DNA of 64,000 nucleotides from Bacteroidales bacterium (GCA_023229245.1 JALNZU010000006.1:1-64000); one strand, 5' to 3'; numbered from the stretch's first letter, positions 35,325 to 44,214 are shown. The notes: generated by a model from the letters alone, not told the origin. Numbers and translations: made by a program.

Positions 35325-36023
35325 TTAATTTTCTTTTTTGTCTGTATTATCTTTCTTTCCTTCTACTATCAACACTATCTCACCTTTAATATCGCGCTGG
35401 CTGAATGTATCTATCAGTGTTCGTAAGCTGCCTCGAATGATTTCTTCATAGATTTTGGTTAACTCTCTTGCTACAACAGCTTTACGATCATCACCCAATT
35501 TTTTTGCCAATTGCAAGAGGGTTTTTAGCAATCGATGAGGTGATTCGTATAAAATGAAGGTGCTGGTATGATCTCTAAGGGCGTTGATGCGCTTCTGCCT
35601 TCCTTTTTTTTGAGGCAGAAAGCCTTCAAAACAAAAACGATCGGCTGGCAGACCCGAGCTGACCAATGCAGGCACAAAAGCAGTGGCTCCCGGCAGACAT
35701 TCAACCGGAACACCCTCTTCAATGCATGCCCTGACCAAAAGAAAACCAGGATCAGATATAGATGGAGTACCTGCATCTGTCAGATAAGAAAAGCGCTCAC
35801 CAGATTGAAGACGGGCTACTAACTGAGCCACAAGCCGGTGTTCGTTGTGCTGATGAAAAGCCAACATGGGTTTGCTGATACCATAATGTTTTAATAGAAT
35901 GCCTGTCTTTCGTGTGTCTTCAGCCAAAACAAGGTCAGTCTCCTCGCGCAATATCCTCAGTGCACGCAAAGTGATATCTTCTAAATTACCTATAGGACCA
36001 GGTATGAGTATTAGTTTCGACAT
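35325..36023 (-). CDS. rsmI: 16S rRNA (cytidine(1402)-2'-O)-methyltransferase
   Basis: The 232-residue tetrapyrrole-methylase-fold enzyme modifies C1402 of 16S rRNA using SAM. Motifs visible are LIPGPIGNLEDITLRAL, VLAEDTRKTGILLKHYGI, SYLTDAGTPSISDPGFLLV, PGATAFVPALVSSGLP, and FILYESPHRLLKTL. The protein ends in a lysine-rich tail (GKKDNTDKKEN). It lies between acpP and the M28 peptidase gene as an apparently separate unit; no clear promoter box was found. Confidence 0.96.
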   Translation of the reverse strand: MSKLILIPGPIGNLEDITLRALRILREETDLVLAEDTRKTGILLKHYGISKPMLAFHQHNEHRLVAQLVARLQSGERFSYLTDAGTPSISDPGFLLVRACIEEGVPVECLPGATAFVPALVSSGLPADRFCFEGFLPQKKGRQKRINALRDHTSTFILYESPHRLLKTLLQLAKKLGDDRKAVVARELTKIYEEIIRGSLRTLIDTFSQRDIKGEIVLIVEGKKDNTDKKEN

Positions 36024-36128
36024 AATGTTAGATGTAGATCATTTGATCAGATAGCCCACAGAAAAAAATATGACGTAGTGTCTGAGGTGTGTATGCCTGA
36101 TAGTGTAATACAATTTCATAATGGATAT

Positions 36129-37415
36129 CTATTCATCAGTAAGTATAGTGAATCTGGGTATATTGGAAAGATTGTCAACAAAGTGAGTCAATAAGCCAAA
36201 AAGCTGTTCATACTTAGTGAAAGGAAGCCGGTTTGGAGTATCATATATATTATGGTATTGCCTGTTTTCTTTTCCCATAGTATAAATAAACACCGCTGGC
36301 ACACCCATTCGGTCAAAAGGGCAGTGGTCGCTGTTGCAGGTGCGGCCACGTGCATAAATATGCGGAAGAAAATCATAGGTTTGGTTAAGTTGGTCAAACA
36401 GGTCGAAAGCTTGAGGTATGGTTTTGCCGTTCACTATAGTTATTCCCTCGCTTCCGGTACCGACCATATCTAAGTTGATGACAAACTTGATGTTATCCAA
36501 CGAAAATGGCGGATGTTCTACAAAATGGGAAGAGCCTAATAAACCGGCTTCTTCACCCGAAACCAACAGAAATACCATAGTATAATATGCTTTTTCGGGA
36601 TGCCGGATATAATATCGTGCCAAATCCAGCACGCTTGCTGTCCCACTGGCATTATCGCTCGCACCGGCAAATAAGGCCTTAGGCCCCATACGTCCTATAT
36701 GGTCGTAATGGGCTACAAACAGTATCAAGCTGTCGGGTTGATGGCTGCCTTTCACATAACCGCCTATGTTGCTGCTGATTCGCTGATGATGTAGTTGAGG
36801 CTCAGCCTGAATAAAAATAAAACGTGAATCGGGAGGGAGTTTTGATGAGGTTACTTTTAGGCGTACTTGCCCTGGTTCAAACTGGGTAGTTGATACATGC
36901 CACCATAAATTGTCCGGTTCGGGATGAAGCAGGGCAGGCACACCAGGTAACCCATCACGGTAAGCTCCTGACAGATGCTCTGGAATGACTACCATCTTAG
37001 CAGCTAAATCAGTAGTATCAATCAGCAGGTAAATACTTTCAGTTTTTGTGATAGAATCGGGTAGCCATATCAACTCGTAACTTTCATGTATAGCACTTTG
37101 AGCCGGATGCAACACAAAATCTTTTCCAGGAAACAGCCGATTCTTATCAATCTTGATATGTATATTGCCTGGGAAGGTGTTTACGTCGAATGAATATTCT
37201 TGTGAATATTGATCCCACAAAGGAAGCAGACCTGCTTTTTTCATCTCGCGGGCCAGAAATCGGGCTGCTTTGTGATCACCACCTTTAAAGTAGCCACGTC
37301 CGTGAAATGCAGGTGAAGCTAATCGTCCAACGGTTTTATGTACATAAGCTCTATCCTGGCCAATTGAGTGAAAACCAACTAAAAAAACTAATATAACACA
37401 AAAAATATATTTCAT
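36129..37415 (-). CDS. M28-family metallopeptidase (exported aminopeptidase-like)
   Basis: The 428-residue protein begins with a signal peptide (MKYIFCVILVFLVGFHSIG). A C-terminal M28 domain (about 205-425) carries the five expected co-catalytic zinc ligands: His236 (HYDHIG), Asp254 (ASDNASG), Glu289 (GEEAG), Asp316 (NLDMVG) and His364 (SDHCPF). Its N-terminal half is a PA-like or lid region without a strong motif. It is probably a periplasmic aminopeptidase; the substrate is unknown. It lies 105 bases upstream of rsmI on the same strand. Confidence 0.88.
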   Translation of the reverse strand: MKYIFCVILVFLVGFHSIGQDRAYVHKTVGRLASPAFHGRGYFKGGDHKAARFLAREMKKAGLLPLWDQYSQEYSFDVNTFPGNIHIKIDKNRLFPGKDFVLHPAQSAIHESYELIWLPDSITKTESIYLLIDTTDLAAKMVVIPEHLSGAYRDGLPGVPALLHPEPDNLWWHVSTTQFEPGQVRLKVTSSKLPPDSRFIFIQAEPQLHHQRISSNIGGYVKGSHQPDSLILFVAHYDHIGRMGPKALFAGASDNASGTASVLDLARYYIRHPEKAYYTMVFLLVSGEEAGLLGSSHFVEHPPFSLDNIKFVINLDMVGTGSEGITIVNGKTIPQAFDLFDQLNQTYDFLPHIYARGRTCNSDHCPFDRMGVPAVFIYTMGKENRQYHNIYDTPNRLPFTKYEQLFGLLTHFVDNLSNIPRFTILTDE

Positions 37416-37520
37416 TTCATCGGTTTAAAGATTTGTGATTGTTAGTGTTCTTCTCTGTGTTTCTTACACATAACTTAAAGGAACGCATATTGGAAAGGAT
37501 AGGTTTTCGTTTTTCCGGCA

Positions 37521-38306
37521 TCATCCTTCAAGTTTGCGTGTGATCAGTTGCGCCAGTTTTTCTTTAGCCTCGGATTCAACAGGCCAGCTGTGAGCTACAC
37601 TGAGTTCGATGAGATATGTACGAGCTCCGTTTAGACTTTGAAAGCTGTTCAGCTCTTCAATTGCTTGATTATATGCTTTTAAGCTGCCACCAAATAGTTC
37701 GTTGATAAATAAAAATTTCTCATTTATGCCTATGGCCTGTCGTAGATCGGGTATTGCTGTTTGCTCTAAACGAGCTGCTATGCTTTTATCCGGCTGTTCG
37801 GCCAATTTATCGGCAATGCTCTCGCTGTAGAACGAGCTGAACAAATCGGGAGACGGTTGAGCAGCTTTGTCGCTAACAGGTTTGGGAATTATATCTATTT
37901 CTTTTTTGGGAGCCTTGTGAGTTTGAGATTCGGTGTTAACGGTAGTATTTGATTCATCTACAGCAGTTTGATCAGATATAGGGTGTGGAGTAGATTCTTC
38001 CGCTTGCTGTGCCTTGTCTTCTAACTGATTAAGAGTTCTGGCAGTGATATCGGCTTTTTCAGCAGATATTTGTGCCGGTTTTGAGTCGGTTTGAGGGTAA
38101 GTCGGATCCATATCAGTGGGATATAGCCTTTTTGTTTCCATATCAAAGACCATCTCATAAATATGGCGTAGTGCGTGTAAAAGGCTTTCTTTCTCAATTG
38201 GATGCAGTGCTTTATCCCTTTGGAGGTGATAGCTTACCTGATCTTTCAAGTCATCAACTGCTTGAAGGATTTTTTCTATGAGTTTAGAGTTTTGTGTAGG
38301 TTCCAT
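37521..38306 (-). CDS. Conserved hypothetical protein with C-terminal helical domain
   Basis: The 261-residue protein has a helical N-terminal part (1-60) and a low-complexity, polar linker rich in T, S, E, Q and K (about 70-165). A compact C-terminal domain (about 185-250) contains IPDLRQAIGINEKFLFINEL and the FGGSLKAYNQAIEELNSF pattern, widespread in uncharacterised Bacteroidota proteins. There is no signal peptide or catalytic motif. It is divergent from thymidine kinase with only 78 bases between the starts. Function unknown. Confidence 0.7.
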   Translation of the reverse strand: MEPTQNSKLIEKILQAVDDLKDQVSYHLQRDKALHPIEKESLLHALRHIYEMVFDMETKRLYPTDMDPTYPQTDSKPAQISAEKADITARTLNQLEDKAQQAEESTPHPISDQTAVDESNTTVNTESQTHKAPKKEIDIIPKPVSDKAAQPSPDLFSSFYSESIADKLAEQPDKSIAARLEQTAIPDLRQAIGINEKFLFINELFGGSLKAYNQAIEELNSFQSLNGARTYLIELSVAHSWPVESEAKEKLAQLITRKLEG

Positions 38307-38338
38307 TTTTTTAAGGTGTCAAAAAACCGATTCCTATG

Positions 38339-38346
38339 TATATTTG
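38339..38346 (+). promoter_or_regulatory. -7 promoter box of tdk
   Basis: TATATTTG matches TAnnTTTG and ends 38 bases before the ATG at 38385. It rules out the longer in-frame extension that begins at 38202 inside the divergent gene. Confidence 0.5.
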
Positions 38347-38384
38347 TAAAATGTAAAAATAAGAAGTTCTGCAATTCTTGCCTT

Positions 38385-38990
38385 ATGTTTTTAGAAAAAG
38401 AAACCAACAATACATCGGGTAGTGGATGGATTGAAGTGATATGTGGCTCTATGTTTTCTGGTAAGACGGAGGAGTTGATCCGTCGCTTGAACCGTGCACG
38501 TATTGCCAAACAAAAGGTTGAAATTTTTAAACCTGAATTAGATAAACGCTATAGTGAGGCAGATGTTGTATCGCATGATGCGAATGCTATACGGTCTATA
38601 CCGGTTCAAAGCGCCTCGCAGATATTGTTTTATGCCGGTGATTGTGATGTGGTAGGTATTGATGAAGCTCAGTTTTTTGATGCAGAGTTGACAGCAGTTT
38701 GTAATCAATTGGCTGATATGGGAATACGTGTTATAGTGGCAGGCTTGGATATGGATTTTTCGGGTAAGCCGTTTGGACCTATGCCACAATTGCTGTCCAT
38801 AGCCGAATATGTTTCCAAGGTACATGCGATCTGTATGCGGTGTGGTAACTTAGCCCATTATTCATTTCGTACTATTGCCAGTGATAAATTAGTCATCCTG
38901 GGAGAAACGGAAAGTTATGAGCCTTTATGCCGCTCATGTTACAATAAGGCCACTCGTCAATCAGATCCAACACACAAAAAGGATAGCTAA
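38385..38990 (+). CDS. tdk: Thymidine kinase
   Basis: The 201-residue type II thymidine kinase phosphorylates thymidine in pyrimidine salvage. The P-loop GSMFSGKT is at residues 21-28. DEAQFF (Asp93-Glu94) is the catalytic/Mg region, and IRVIVAGLDMDFSGKPFGPM is the thymidine lasso precursor. Paired cysteine motifs CMRCG and CRSC form the zinc site. The ATG at 38385 gives the family's usual length. A cyclophilin gene follows 49 bases later with its own -7 box. Confidence 0.96.
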   Translation: MFLEKETNNTSGSGWIEVICGSMFSGKTEELIRRLNRARIAKQKVEIFKPELDKRYSEADVVSHDANAIRSIPVQSASQILFYAGDCDVVGIDEAQFFDAELTAVCNQLADMGIRVIVAGLDMDFSGKPFGPMPQLLSIAEYVSKVHAICMRCGNLAHYSFRTIASDKLVILGETESYEPLCRSCYNKATRQSDPTHKKDS

Positions 38991-39005
38991 GTCGGTGAGG
39001 TTTTA

Positions 39006-39013
39006 TATTTTTG
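39006..39013 (+). promoter_or_regulatory. -7 promoter box of the cyclophilin gene
   Basis: TATTTTTG followed by C matches TAnnTTTG and ends 26 bases before the ATG at 39040. The AT-rich context makes it moderately certain. Confidence 0.45.
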
Positions 39014-39039
39014 CATGTTAAAATCATAATATACTTACT

Positions 39040-39666
39040 ATGAGATTAGGAATTATTAGCTTGTTGTTGATGGTAACAACTTCTTTATCAGCTCAGCATC
39101 AAAAAGAAACATTAGTTTTGATCAAGACCCCTTATGGCGAGATAACGGCCAAACTGTATAACGATACTCCTCAGCATAGAGATAATTTTCTCAAGCTGAT
39201 ACAGCAGGGATGGTATGATCAGAGTCCGTTTCATAGGGTCATCAATAACTTTATGATACAAGGCGGATCCAACAAAGAAGGGAAAAATGACCCTGGTTAT
39301 ACGGTTGCTGCCGAGTTCAAGTCGCATTATATTCATAAAAAAGGAGCATTGGCTGCAGCCCGCTTGTCCGATCAGGTGAATCCCGAGAAACGTTCGTCCG
39401 GCTCACAGTTTTATATAGTTCAAGGGAAAAAATATCAGGCAAACGATCTGAGAATGATGAGCCAACGCACCGGATTCAATTATACGGAAGAGCAGATCCG
39501 AACCTATGCTGCTCAGGGTGGTACTCCCCATTTAGACGGACATTATACTGTTTTTGGTGAAGTGATAGACGGCTTTGAGGTGATCGACAAGATAGCTGCC
39601 GTAAAAACGGGAGAAGCCGACCGGCCGCTTACCGATGTTCGTATGACTATTGAAATCATTGATTAA
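39040..39666 (+). CDS. Cyclophilin-type peptidyl-prolyl cis-trans isomerase (exported)
   Basis: The 208-residue protein has a signal peptide (MRLGIISLLLMVTTSLSAQ). A cyclophilin domain (about 25-205) includes TPYGEITAKLYNDTPQHRDNF, SPFHRVINNFMIQGG with the catalytic arginine, GSQFYIV, and HYTVFGEVIDGFEVIDKI. An insertion around residues 128-165 (DLRMMSQRTGFNYTEEQI) is typical of Bacteroidota members. It should act in the periplasm on folding envelope proteins. The pheS gene follows after 29 bases. Confidence 0.93.
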   Translation: MRLGIISLLLMVTTSLSAQHQKETLVLIKTPYGEITAKLYNDTPQHRDNFLKLIQQGWYDQSPFHRVINNFMIQGGSNKEGKNDPGYTVAAEFKSHYIHKKGALAAARLSDQVNPEKRSSGSQFYIVQGKKYQANDLRMMSQRTGFNYTEEQIRTYAAQGGTPHLDGHYTVFGEVIDGFEVIDKIAAVKTGEADRPLTDVRMTIEIID

Positions 39667-39695
39667 ACATGCTAACAGATTGATAATCACCTCTT

Positions 39696-40712
39696 ATGAA
39701 AGAGAAAATAATAGAGCTGTCGAAACAGATCCGACAGTTTGATCCTCAAAACAAACAGCAACTTGAAGAGTTTAAGATCAAATTTCTGAGTAAAAAAGGG
39801 ATGATCCCTTCCTTATTTCAGGAGTTTAAGCAGGTGCCTCCTGAAGAGCGAAAAACTATCGGCATTTTACTCAACGAATTAAAACAGTTGGCACATGAAC
39901 ATCTTGAAGCAAGCGCATTGAAATTTGAAGAGATAGTATCGCAAACCGTTCAAATTGATACCAGTCTGCCAGCTGCTTCGATCACAGGAGGACGACATCC
40001 TATCTCTATCGTAAGCCGCGATATCAACACTATATTCGAGCGTTTAGGCTTTGTAATAGCTGAAGGACCTGAGATAGAAGACGATTTTCATAATTTTACT
40101 GCACTGAACTTTCCGGAAGAGCATCCGGCCCGTGATATGCAGGATACATTTTTTATTGCAAAATCGCCGGACATTGCCTTGCGAACACATACCTCAAGCG
40201 TGCAAGTAAGGGTCATGGAACAGTCGCAGCCCCCTATCCGTATCATAGCACCCGGAAGGGTGTTTCGAAACGAAGCAATATCGGCAAGAGCACATTGTAT
40301 CTTCCATCAGGTCGAAGGATTGTATATTGATAAAGACGTGTCGTTTGCCGATCTCAAACAGACGTTGTTTTATTTTGCACGTGAGTTTTTTGGAACAAAT
40401 ACGAAAATACGCTTCCGGCCCTCCTATTTCCCGTTTACCGAAACGTCGGCCGAGATGGATGTCTCATGTAATATATGTGGTGGAAAAGGCTGTACTGTAT
40501 GTAAATATAGTGGATGGGTTGAGATACTCGGCTGCGGAATGGTCGATCCTAATGTGTTGGAAGCATGCAATATCAATCCGGAAATATACAGCGGATATGC
40601 ATTCGGGATGGGGATAGAACGAATTGCAATGATGAAATATCAGATCAACGACTTAAGACTGTTCTTTGAAAATGATATGCGATTCCTCTCACAGTTTTCC
40701 AGCTTAGTTTGA
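39696..40712 (+). CDS. pheS: Phenylalanyl-tRNA synthetase alpha subunit
   Basis: The 338-residue class II synthetase subunit charges tRNA-Phe with PheT (not in this window). An N-terminal coiled-coil (1-90) with FLSKKGMIPSLFQEF precedes the catalytic core. The core has HPISIVSRDINTIFERLGF, PEIEDDFHNFTALNFPEEHPA, RTHTSSVQVR (motif 2 area), and the family segment EILGCGMVDPNVL, ending GIERIAMMKYQINDLRLFF (motif 3). A CxxCxxKGCTVC cluster (near 261-272) may bind a metal. Full length. Confidence 0.97.
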   Translation: MKEKIIELSKQIRQFDPQNKQQLEEFKIKFLSKKGMIPSLFQEFKQVPPEERKTIGILLNELKQLAHEHLEASALKFEEIVSQTVQIDTSLPAASITGGRHPISIVSRDINTIFERLGFVIAEGPEIEDDFHNFTALNFPEEHPARDMQDTFFIAKSPDIALRTHTSSVQVRVMEQSQPPIRIIAPGRVFRNEAISARAHCIFHQVEGLYIDKDVSFADLKQTLFYFAREFFGTNTKIRFRPSYFPFTETSAEMDVSCNICGGKGCTVCKYSGWVEILGCGMVDPNVLEACNINPEIYSGYAFGMGIERIAMMKYQINDLRLFFENDMRFLSQFSSLV

Positions 40713-40920
40713 AAATAATAAAACAGTACCGATTGTAAAGATCAATCTATACTAATAGTGTATGTAGCATGCGGGTTCTAAGCTGATTATCCCGGTGCTC
40801 AATATGTGTTTTCTGTATAATCTTTTCTTATATTAAATGATGAAACCTGAAAGGGAAGAAGTAAACCAGTACTTTTGCCTTTGATTGTATGTTGTCGTAC
40901 GAAAAAAAACCTACAGTTGA
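40713..40920. other. 208-base intergenic region pheS to thioredoxin-like gene
   Basis: It contains a -7 box (40870-40877). I see no clear terminator hairpin after pheS, no tRNA and no other structured element. Confidence 0.5.
40870..40877 (+). promoter_or_regulatory. -7 promoter box of thioredoxin-like gene and panC
   Basis: TACTTTTG followed by C matches TAnnTTTG and ends 43 bases before the ATG at 40921. The downstream panC gene is 35 bases away and may share the transcript. Confidence 0.5.
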
Positions 40921-41439
40921 ATGAAAAATAAGTTGGGATATTTGTCAGTAATATTAGCACTTTATCTTTGGCAACCTATGAGTCAGGCTCAGTCATACAA
41001 CACGCCTATTACTGATCCGGTACGATCGCAGGAAATACTGATAGACCTCATTGACAGAGATGGGTTGATGAGTGTCGAGATGGGAGAAAGTTTTTTGGAA
41101 TATTATGATGACTATCATCCTGATCAGGCTGTGTTAGCTTCGTTGCGTCCTTTGATGGAAGGTTTAGTCATTACCATAGTGTTGGGTACATGGTGCGGTG
41201 ATAGCAAAGAACAGCTACCCCGTTTTTTAAAACTACTTGACCAATTACACTATCCAACTGATGAGATGCTTATGATAGGGGTTGATTCGGACAAATCAGC
41301 CCGGGCTTTTGATGTCAGTGGGTTTGATATAGAACGGGTTCCGACTTTCATATTTTATAAGAGCGATATAGAGATAGGGCGTATTGTTGAATCGCCTGAG
41401 GTAAGTTTAGAAGCAGACTTGCTGAAAATCGTGCAATAG
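40921..41439 (+). CDS. Thioredoxin-family periplasmic protein with a single active-site cysteine
   Basis: The 172-residue protein has a signal peptide (MKNKLGYLSVILALYLW, cleavage near SQAQ). A thioredoxin-like domain (about 70-170) follows, with GTWCGDSKEQLPRFLKLL in place of the CxxC motif (the second cysteine is Ser) and the cis-proline VPTFIFY. Families with WCGDS or WCSDS are common in Bacteroidota and are of unclear redox role. It is 35 bases upstream of panC. Confidence 0.85.
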   Translation: MKNKLGYLSVILALYLWQPMSQAQSYNTPITDPVRSQEILIDLIDRDGLMSVEMGESFLEYYDDYHPDQAVLASLRPLMEGLVITIVLGTWCGDSKEQLPRFLKLLDQLHYPTDEMLMIGVDSDKSARAFDVSGFDIERVPTFIFYKSDIEIGRIVESPEVSLEADLLKIVQ

Positions 41440-41474
41440 CTTAGTATGGTTTCATCGAAAGAGATTGTTGAAGG

Positions 41475-42317
41475 ATGAGGATCTTTAATCAAATCAATGA
41501 CTTACAATCTGTGTTGCAGGCTGAGCGCAAGCGGACTCGTTCAATAGGATTTGTTCCTACTATGGGAGCCTTGCACGAAGGCCATCTGGAATTGATGCGT
41601 AGAGCAAAAGCCGAGAACGAGTTATTGGTAGCAAGTGTTTTTGTGAATCCTATTCAATTCAATAATTCTATTGATCTTGAGAAGTATCCACGCAATCTAC
41701 AGGACGATATTCGGCTTCTTGAATCGGTAGCCTGTGATGTGTTGTTTAATCCATCAGTTGAAGAAATGTATCCCGAGCCTGTAACCACTCAATATTCTTT
41801 TGGGTCTTTGGAAGAGGTGATGGAAGGCGCTTTTCGGCCCGGTCATTTCAATGGGGTGGCTGTTGTGGTTCATAAATTATTTGAAATAGTTCAGCCTGAT
41901 AAAGCCTATTTTGGTGAGAAAGATTTTCAACAGTTGGCTATTATCCGTGAGCTTGTCAGACAATATTCCTTACCTGTTGACATTGTTGCCTGCCCTACCA
42001 TACGTGAGGCTGACGGCTTGGCAATGAGCAGCCGAAATCAGCGTTTACTGCCTGCGGAGCGCGTTATTGCACCTAAAATCTATCAGATATTAAAGAAAGG
42101 AGCCAGCTTGCGTAATGTGCTTAGTCCAAAAGAGATGCGCATATGGGTGCGCACGCAACTTGAGAAGATAGATGGATGTATGATAGATTATGTAGAGGTT
42201 GCAGATGACATTGAGCTACAACCAATTGAACACTGGAACCAGTCAACAGGGGCACGCCTGTTTGTTGCATTGTTTTTAGGTCAAGTGAGACTGATAGATA
42301 ATATAAGAATATTTTAA
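41475..42317 (+). CDS. panC: Pantothenate synthetase
   Basis: The 280-residue enzyme condenses pantoate and beta-alanine with ATP. PTMGALHEGHLELMRRA contains the HxGH ATP motif (34-37). FVNPIQFNNSIDLEKYPR, the FRPGHFNGVAVVVHKLFE segment, YFGEKDFQQLAIIRELVR, and AMSSRNQRLLP (KMSKS equivalent) are visible. Length is normal. It precedes panD, which makes its beta-alanine substrate. Confidence 0.97.
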   Translation: MRIFNQINDLQSVLQAERKRTRSIGFVPTMGALHEGHLELMRRAKAENELLVASVFVNPIQFNNSIDLEKYPRNLQDDIRLLESVACDVLFNPSVEEMYPEPVTTQYSFGSLEEVMEGAFRPGHFNGVAVVVHKLFEIVQPDKAYFGEKDFQQLAIIRELVRQYSLPVDIVACPTIREADGLAMSSRNQRLLPAERVIAPKIYQILKKGASLRNVLSPKEMRIWVRTQLEKIDGCMIDYVEVADDIELQPIEHWNQSTGARLFVALFLGQVRLIDNIRIF

Positions 42318-42325
42318 TACTTTTG
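42318..42325 (+). promoter_or_regulatory. -7 promoter box of panD
   Basis: TACTTTTG followed by C starts directly after the panC stop and lies 35 bases before panD. It could start a second transcript for panD and the genes after it. Confidence 0.4.
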
Positions 42326-42360
42326 CTGCCGGCTTTGTAGCCGTATTTCATAGTTGACAT

Positions 42361-42708
42361 ATGATGAATATCGAAGTAATGAAATCGAAGATCCATAGGG
42401 CTACCATTACGCAGGCCGACCTGAACTATATTGGTAGTATTGCAATTGACCAAGACCTTATGGATGCTGCCAATCTTATTGAAAATGAGCGGGTACATAT
42501 TTATAATATCACTAATGGCGAGCGTTTGGAGACCTATGTGATCAAAGGTAAACGTGGTAGCGGACTTGTCTCGCTCAACGGTGCTGCTGCCCGAAAAGCC
42601 GAGGTAGGCGATAAGGTGATCATTGTATCATATGCCAGCATGGAATTTGAAGCGGCAAAATCCTTTAAGCCGTATATTATCTTCCCTGACGACGACAATA
42701 AAGTATAA
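42361..42708 (+). CDS. panD: Aspartate 1-decarboxylase precursor
   Basis: The 115-residue pyruvoyl enzyme decarboxylates aspartate to beta-alanine for pantothenate. The self-processing site is YIGS in DLNYIGSIAID (Gly25-Ser26, or Ser25 if the second ATG is used). HRATITQADL, NGERLETYVIKGKRGSG and NGAAARKAEVGDKVIIVSY match the family. Tandem with panC, as in most bacteria. Confidence 0.97.
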   Translation: MMNIEVMKSKIHRATITQADLNYIGSIAIDQDLMDAANLIENERVHIYNITNGERLETYVIKGKRGSGLVSLNGAAARKAEVGDKVIIVSYASMEFEAAKSFKPYIIFPDDDNKV

Positions 42709-42716
42709 CCCGATAC

Positions 42717-43730
42717 TTGAAGAAAAAATTACTTAACATAGGCAAATATTTAGGGTTCTTAGCCTTAGGTATTTTTCTGTTCTGGTTGAGTTTTCGTAAG
42801 ATAGACATCAGCCTGATATGGCATGAACTCTCAGAAGCTAACTATCTATGGGCATTTGTAGCCTTGTTGATAGCCGGCCTGTCGCATGTGTTTCGTGCCA
42901 TGCGCTGGAACCTCATGATAGAAAGCATGGGGTATACTACCAGGTTATCTACTACTTTTTTTGCGGTGATGATCGGATATCTCGCCAACACAGCAGTACC
43001 ACGTATGGGAGAATTTATGCGGTGCGGAGTGCTGACAAAAAAAGATAAGATCCCATTCAACACCTTGTTTGGTACGGTGATATCCGAACGACTGTTCGAT
43101 ATGCTGGTCTTGCTGATATTGATGACAACCGTCATATTCGGGCAATGGACAAGGTTAGGCGACTTTGTGATGCAATGGATAAGACCTTTTGTCGCAACAA
43201 TTGGCAGTCAGGCTGTATGGCTATTGGTGTTAGTTGTGATAGCGTTGATAGTGATAGCGATAGGATTATTTTTTTATCTCACCCGTCGGAAACAGCTCAA
43301 CCGCTTTCCGGGTTATAAAAAGATGTATGCATTGATCTCAGGTTTTGCTCAGGGCGTCAAGACTATCACACAGGTCAGACAAAAGGGGTTATTTCTGCTT
43401 TATACTTTATTGATCTGGCTAAGCTATGCCTTAATGGTGTATATTCCGTTTTTTATGTTTCCCGAAACCGACACTCTTAGTCCGATGGCAGGTGTCACAC
43501 TACTTGCTTTAGGCAGCTTAGGGATGGTAGCACCCGTACCCGGAGGTATAGGAGCTTATCATTTTATCACTAATTCAGTATTAACAAGCTTATACGGGAT
43601 TTCCGCACATATTGCAGGAAGTTTTGCCGTCATCACACATGCTGGTCAAACTCTACTGAATGTGATAGTTGGATCAGTTGGATATTTAATCTTATTTTTG
43701 AAAGGTACTAACACAACGAAGAATGACTAA
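42717..43730 (+). CDS. UPF0104/LPG-synthase-TM family membrane protein
   Basis: The 337-residue integral membrane protein begins at TTG (42717), eight bases after panD; the frame has no upstream ATG. It has eight or so helices, and the segments LIAGLSHVFRAMRWNLMIESMG, AVMIGYLANTAVPRMGEFMRCGVL and PVPGGIGAYHFITNSVL are typical of the flippase-like UPF0104 family. The panC-panD-UPF0104 order is conserved in Bacteroidota. It overlaps the next gene by eight bases. The function is not established, and it is separate from the paralogue at 27335-28432. Confidence 0.85.
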   Translation: MKKKLLNIGKYLGFLALGIFLFWLSFRKIDISLIWHELSEANYLWAFVALLIAGLSHVFRAMRWNLMIESMGYTTRLSTTFFAVMIGYLANTAVPRMGEFMRCGVLTKKDKIPFNTLFGTVISERLFDMLVLLILMTTVIFGQWTRLGDFVMQWIRPFVATIGSQAVWLLVLVVIALIVIAIGLFFYLTRRKQLNRFPGYKKMYALISGFAQGVKTITQVRQKGLFLLYTLLIWLSYALMVYIPFFMFPETDTLSPMAGVTLLALGSLGMVAPVPGGIGAYHFITNSVLTSLYGISAHIAGSFAVITHAGQTLLNVIVGSVGYLILFLKGTNTTKND

Positions 43731-44214
43731 TTTAGATATACTGCAACAAAGGATTTATGATACCGGACGGCTTGAGAAGCAAGTAGCTATCTGGCGTTTT
43801 CTGCAGAAGAAGATCGTATTCACCAATGGCTGTTTTGATCTGATACATCCCGGGCATATAAGCTATCTAAGTCAGGCTGCTGATTTAGGCGATGTGTTGA
43901 TCATTGGCTTGAACACCGATACCTCGGTTCGAGAGCTGAAAGGTAAGGGACGACCAGTCATCCCGCAGGAAGGCAGAGCTTTAACTCTGTCGGCTATGAG
44001 GTTTGTTGATGCGATAGTACTTTTTGATGAACCAACACCTATTGAGTTGATTCGATTAGTGCAACCCGATATATTGGTGAAAGGGAAAGACTATAAAACA
44101 GAGGAAATAGTAGGCTACGATTTTGTGACAAAAAGTGGAGGAAAGGTTGTAACCATCGACTTGCTTGAAGGCTATTCAACAACAGCTATCTTAGACAGTA
44201 GAAACTCAGAATAG
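43723..44214 (+). CDS. D-glycero-beta-D-manno-heptose 1-phosphate adenylyltransferase
   Basis: The 163-residue cytidylyltransferase-fold enzyme matches the C-terminal domain of HldE. IVFTNGCFDLIHPGHISYL carries the HxGH motif (42-45), and LIIGLNTDTSVRELKGKGRPV and ILVKGKDYKTEEIVG are conserved. It makes ADP-heptose for LPS core in species where the kinase is a separate gene. It overlaps the preceding UPF0104 gene by eight bases, so the two are translationally coupled. Confidence 0.93.
   Translation: MTNLDILQQRIYDTGRLEKQVAIWRFLQKKIVFTNGCFDLIHPGHISYLSQAADLGDVLIIGLNTDTSVRELKGKGRPVIPQEGRALTLSAMRFVDAIVLFDEPTPIELIRLVQPDILVKGKDYKTEEIVGYDFVTKSGGKVVTIDLLEGYSTTAILDSRNSE

Noticed and set aside
38202..38384. 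In-frame extension of the thymidine kinase gene by 61 codons
   Set aside because: It runs through the divergent gene and over the tdk -7 box; the family begins at the ATG 38385.
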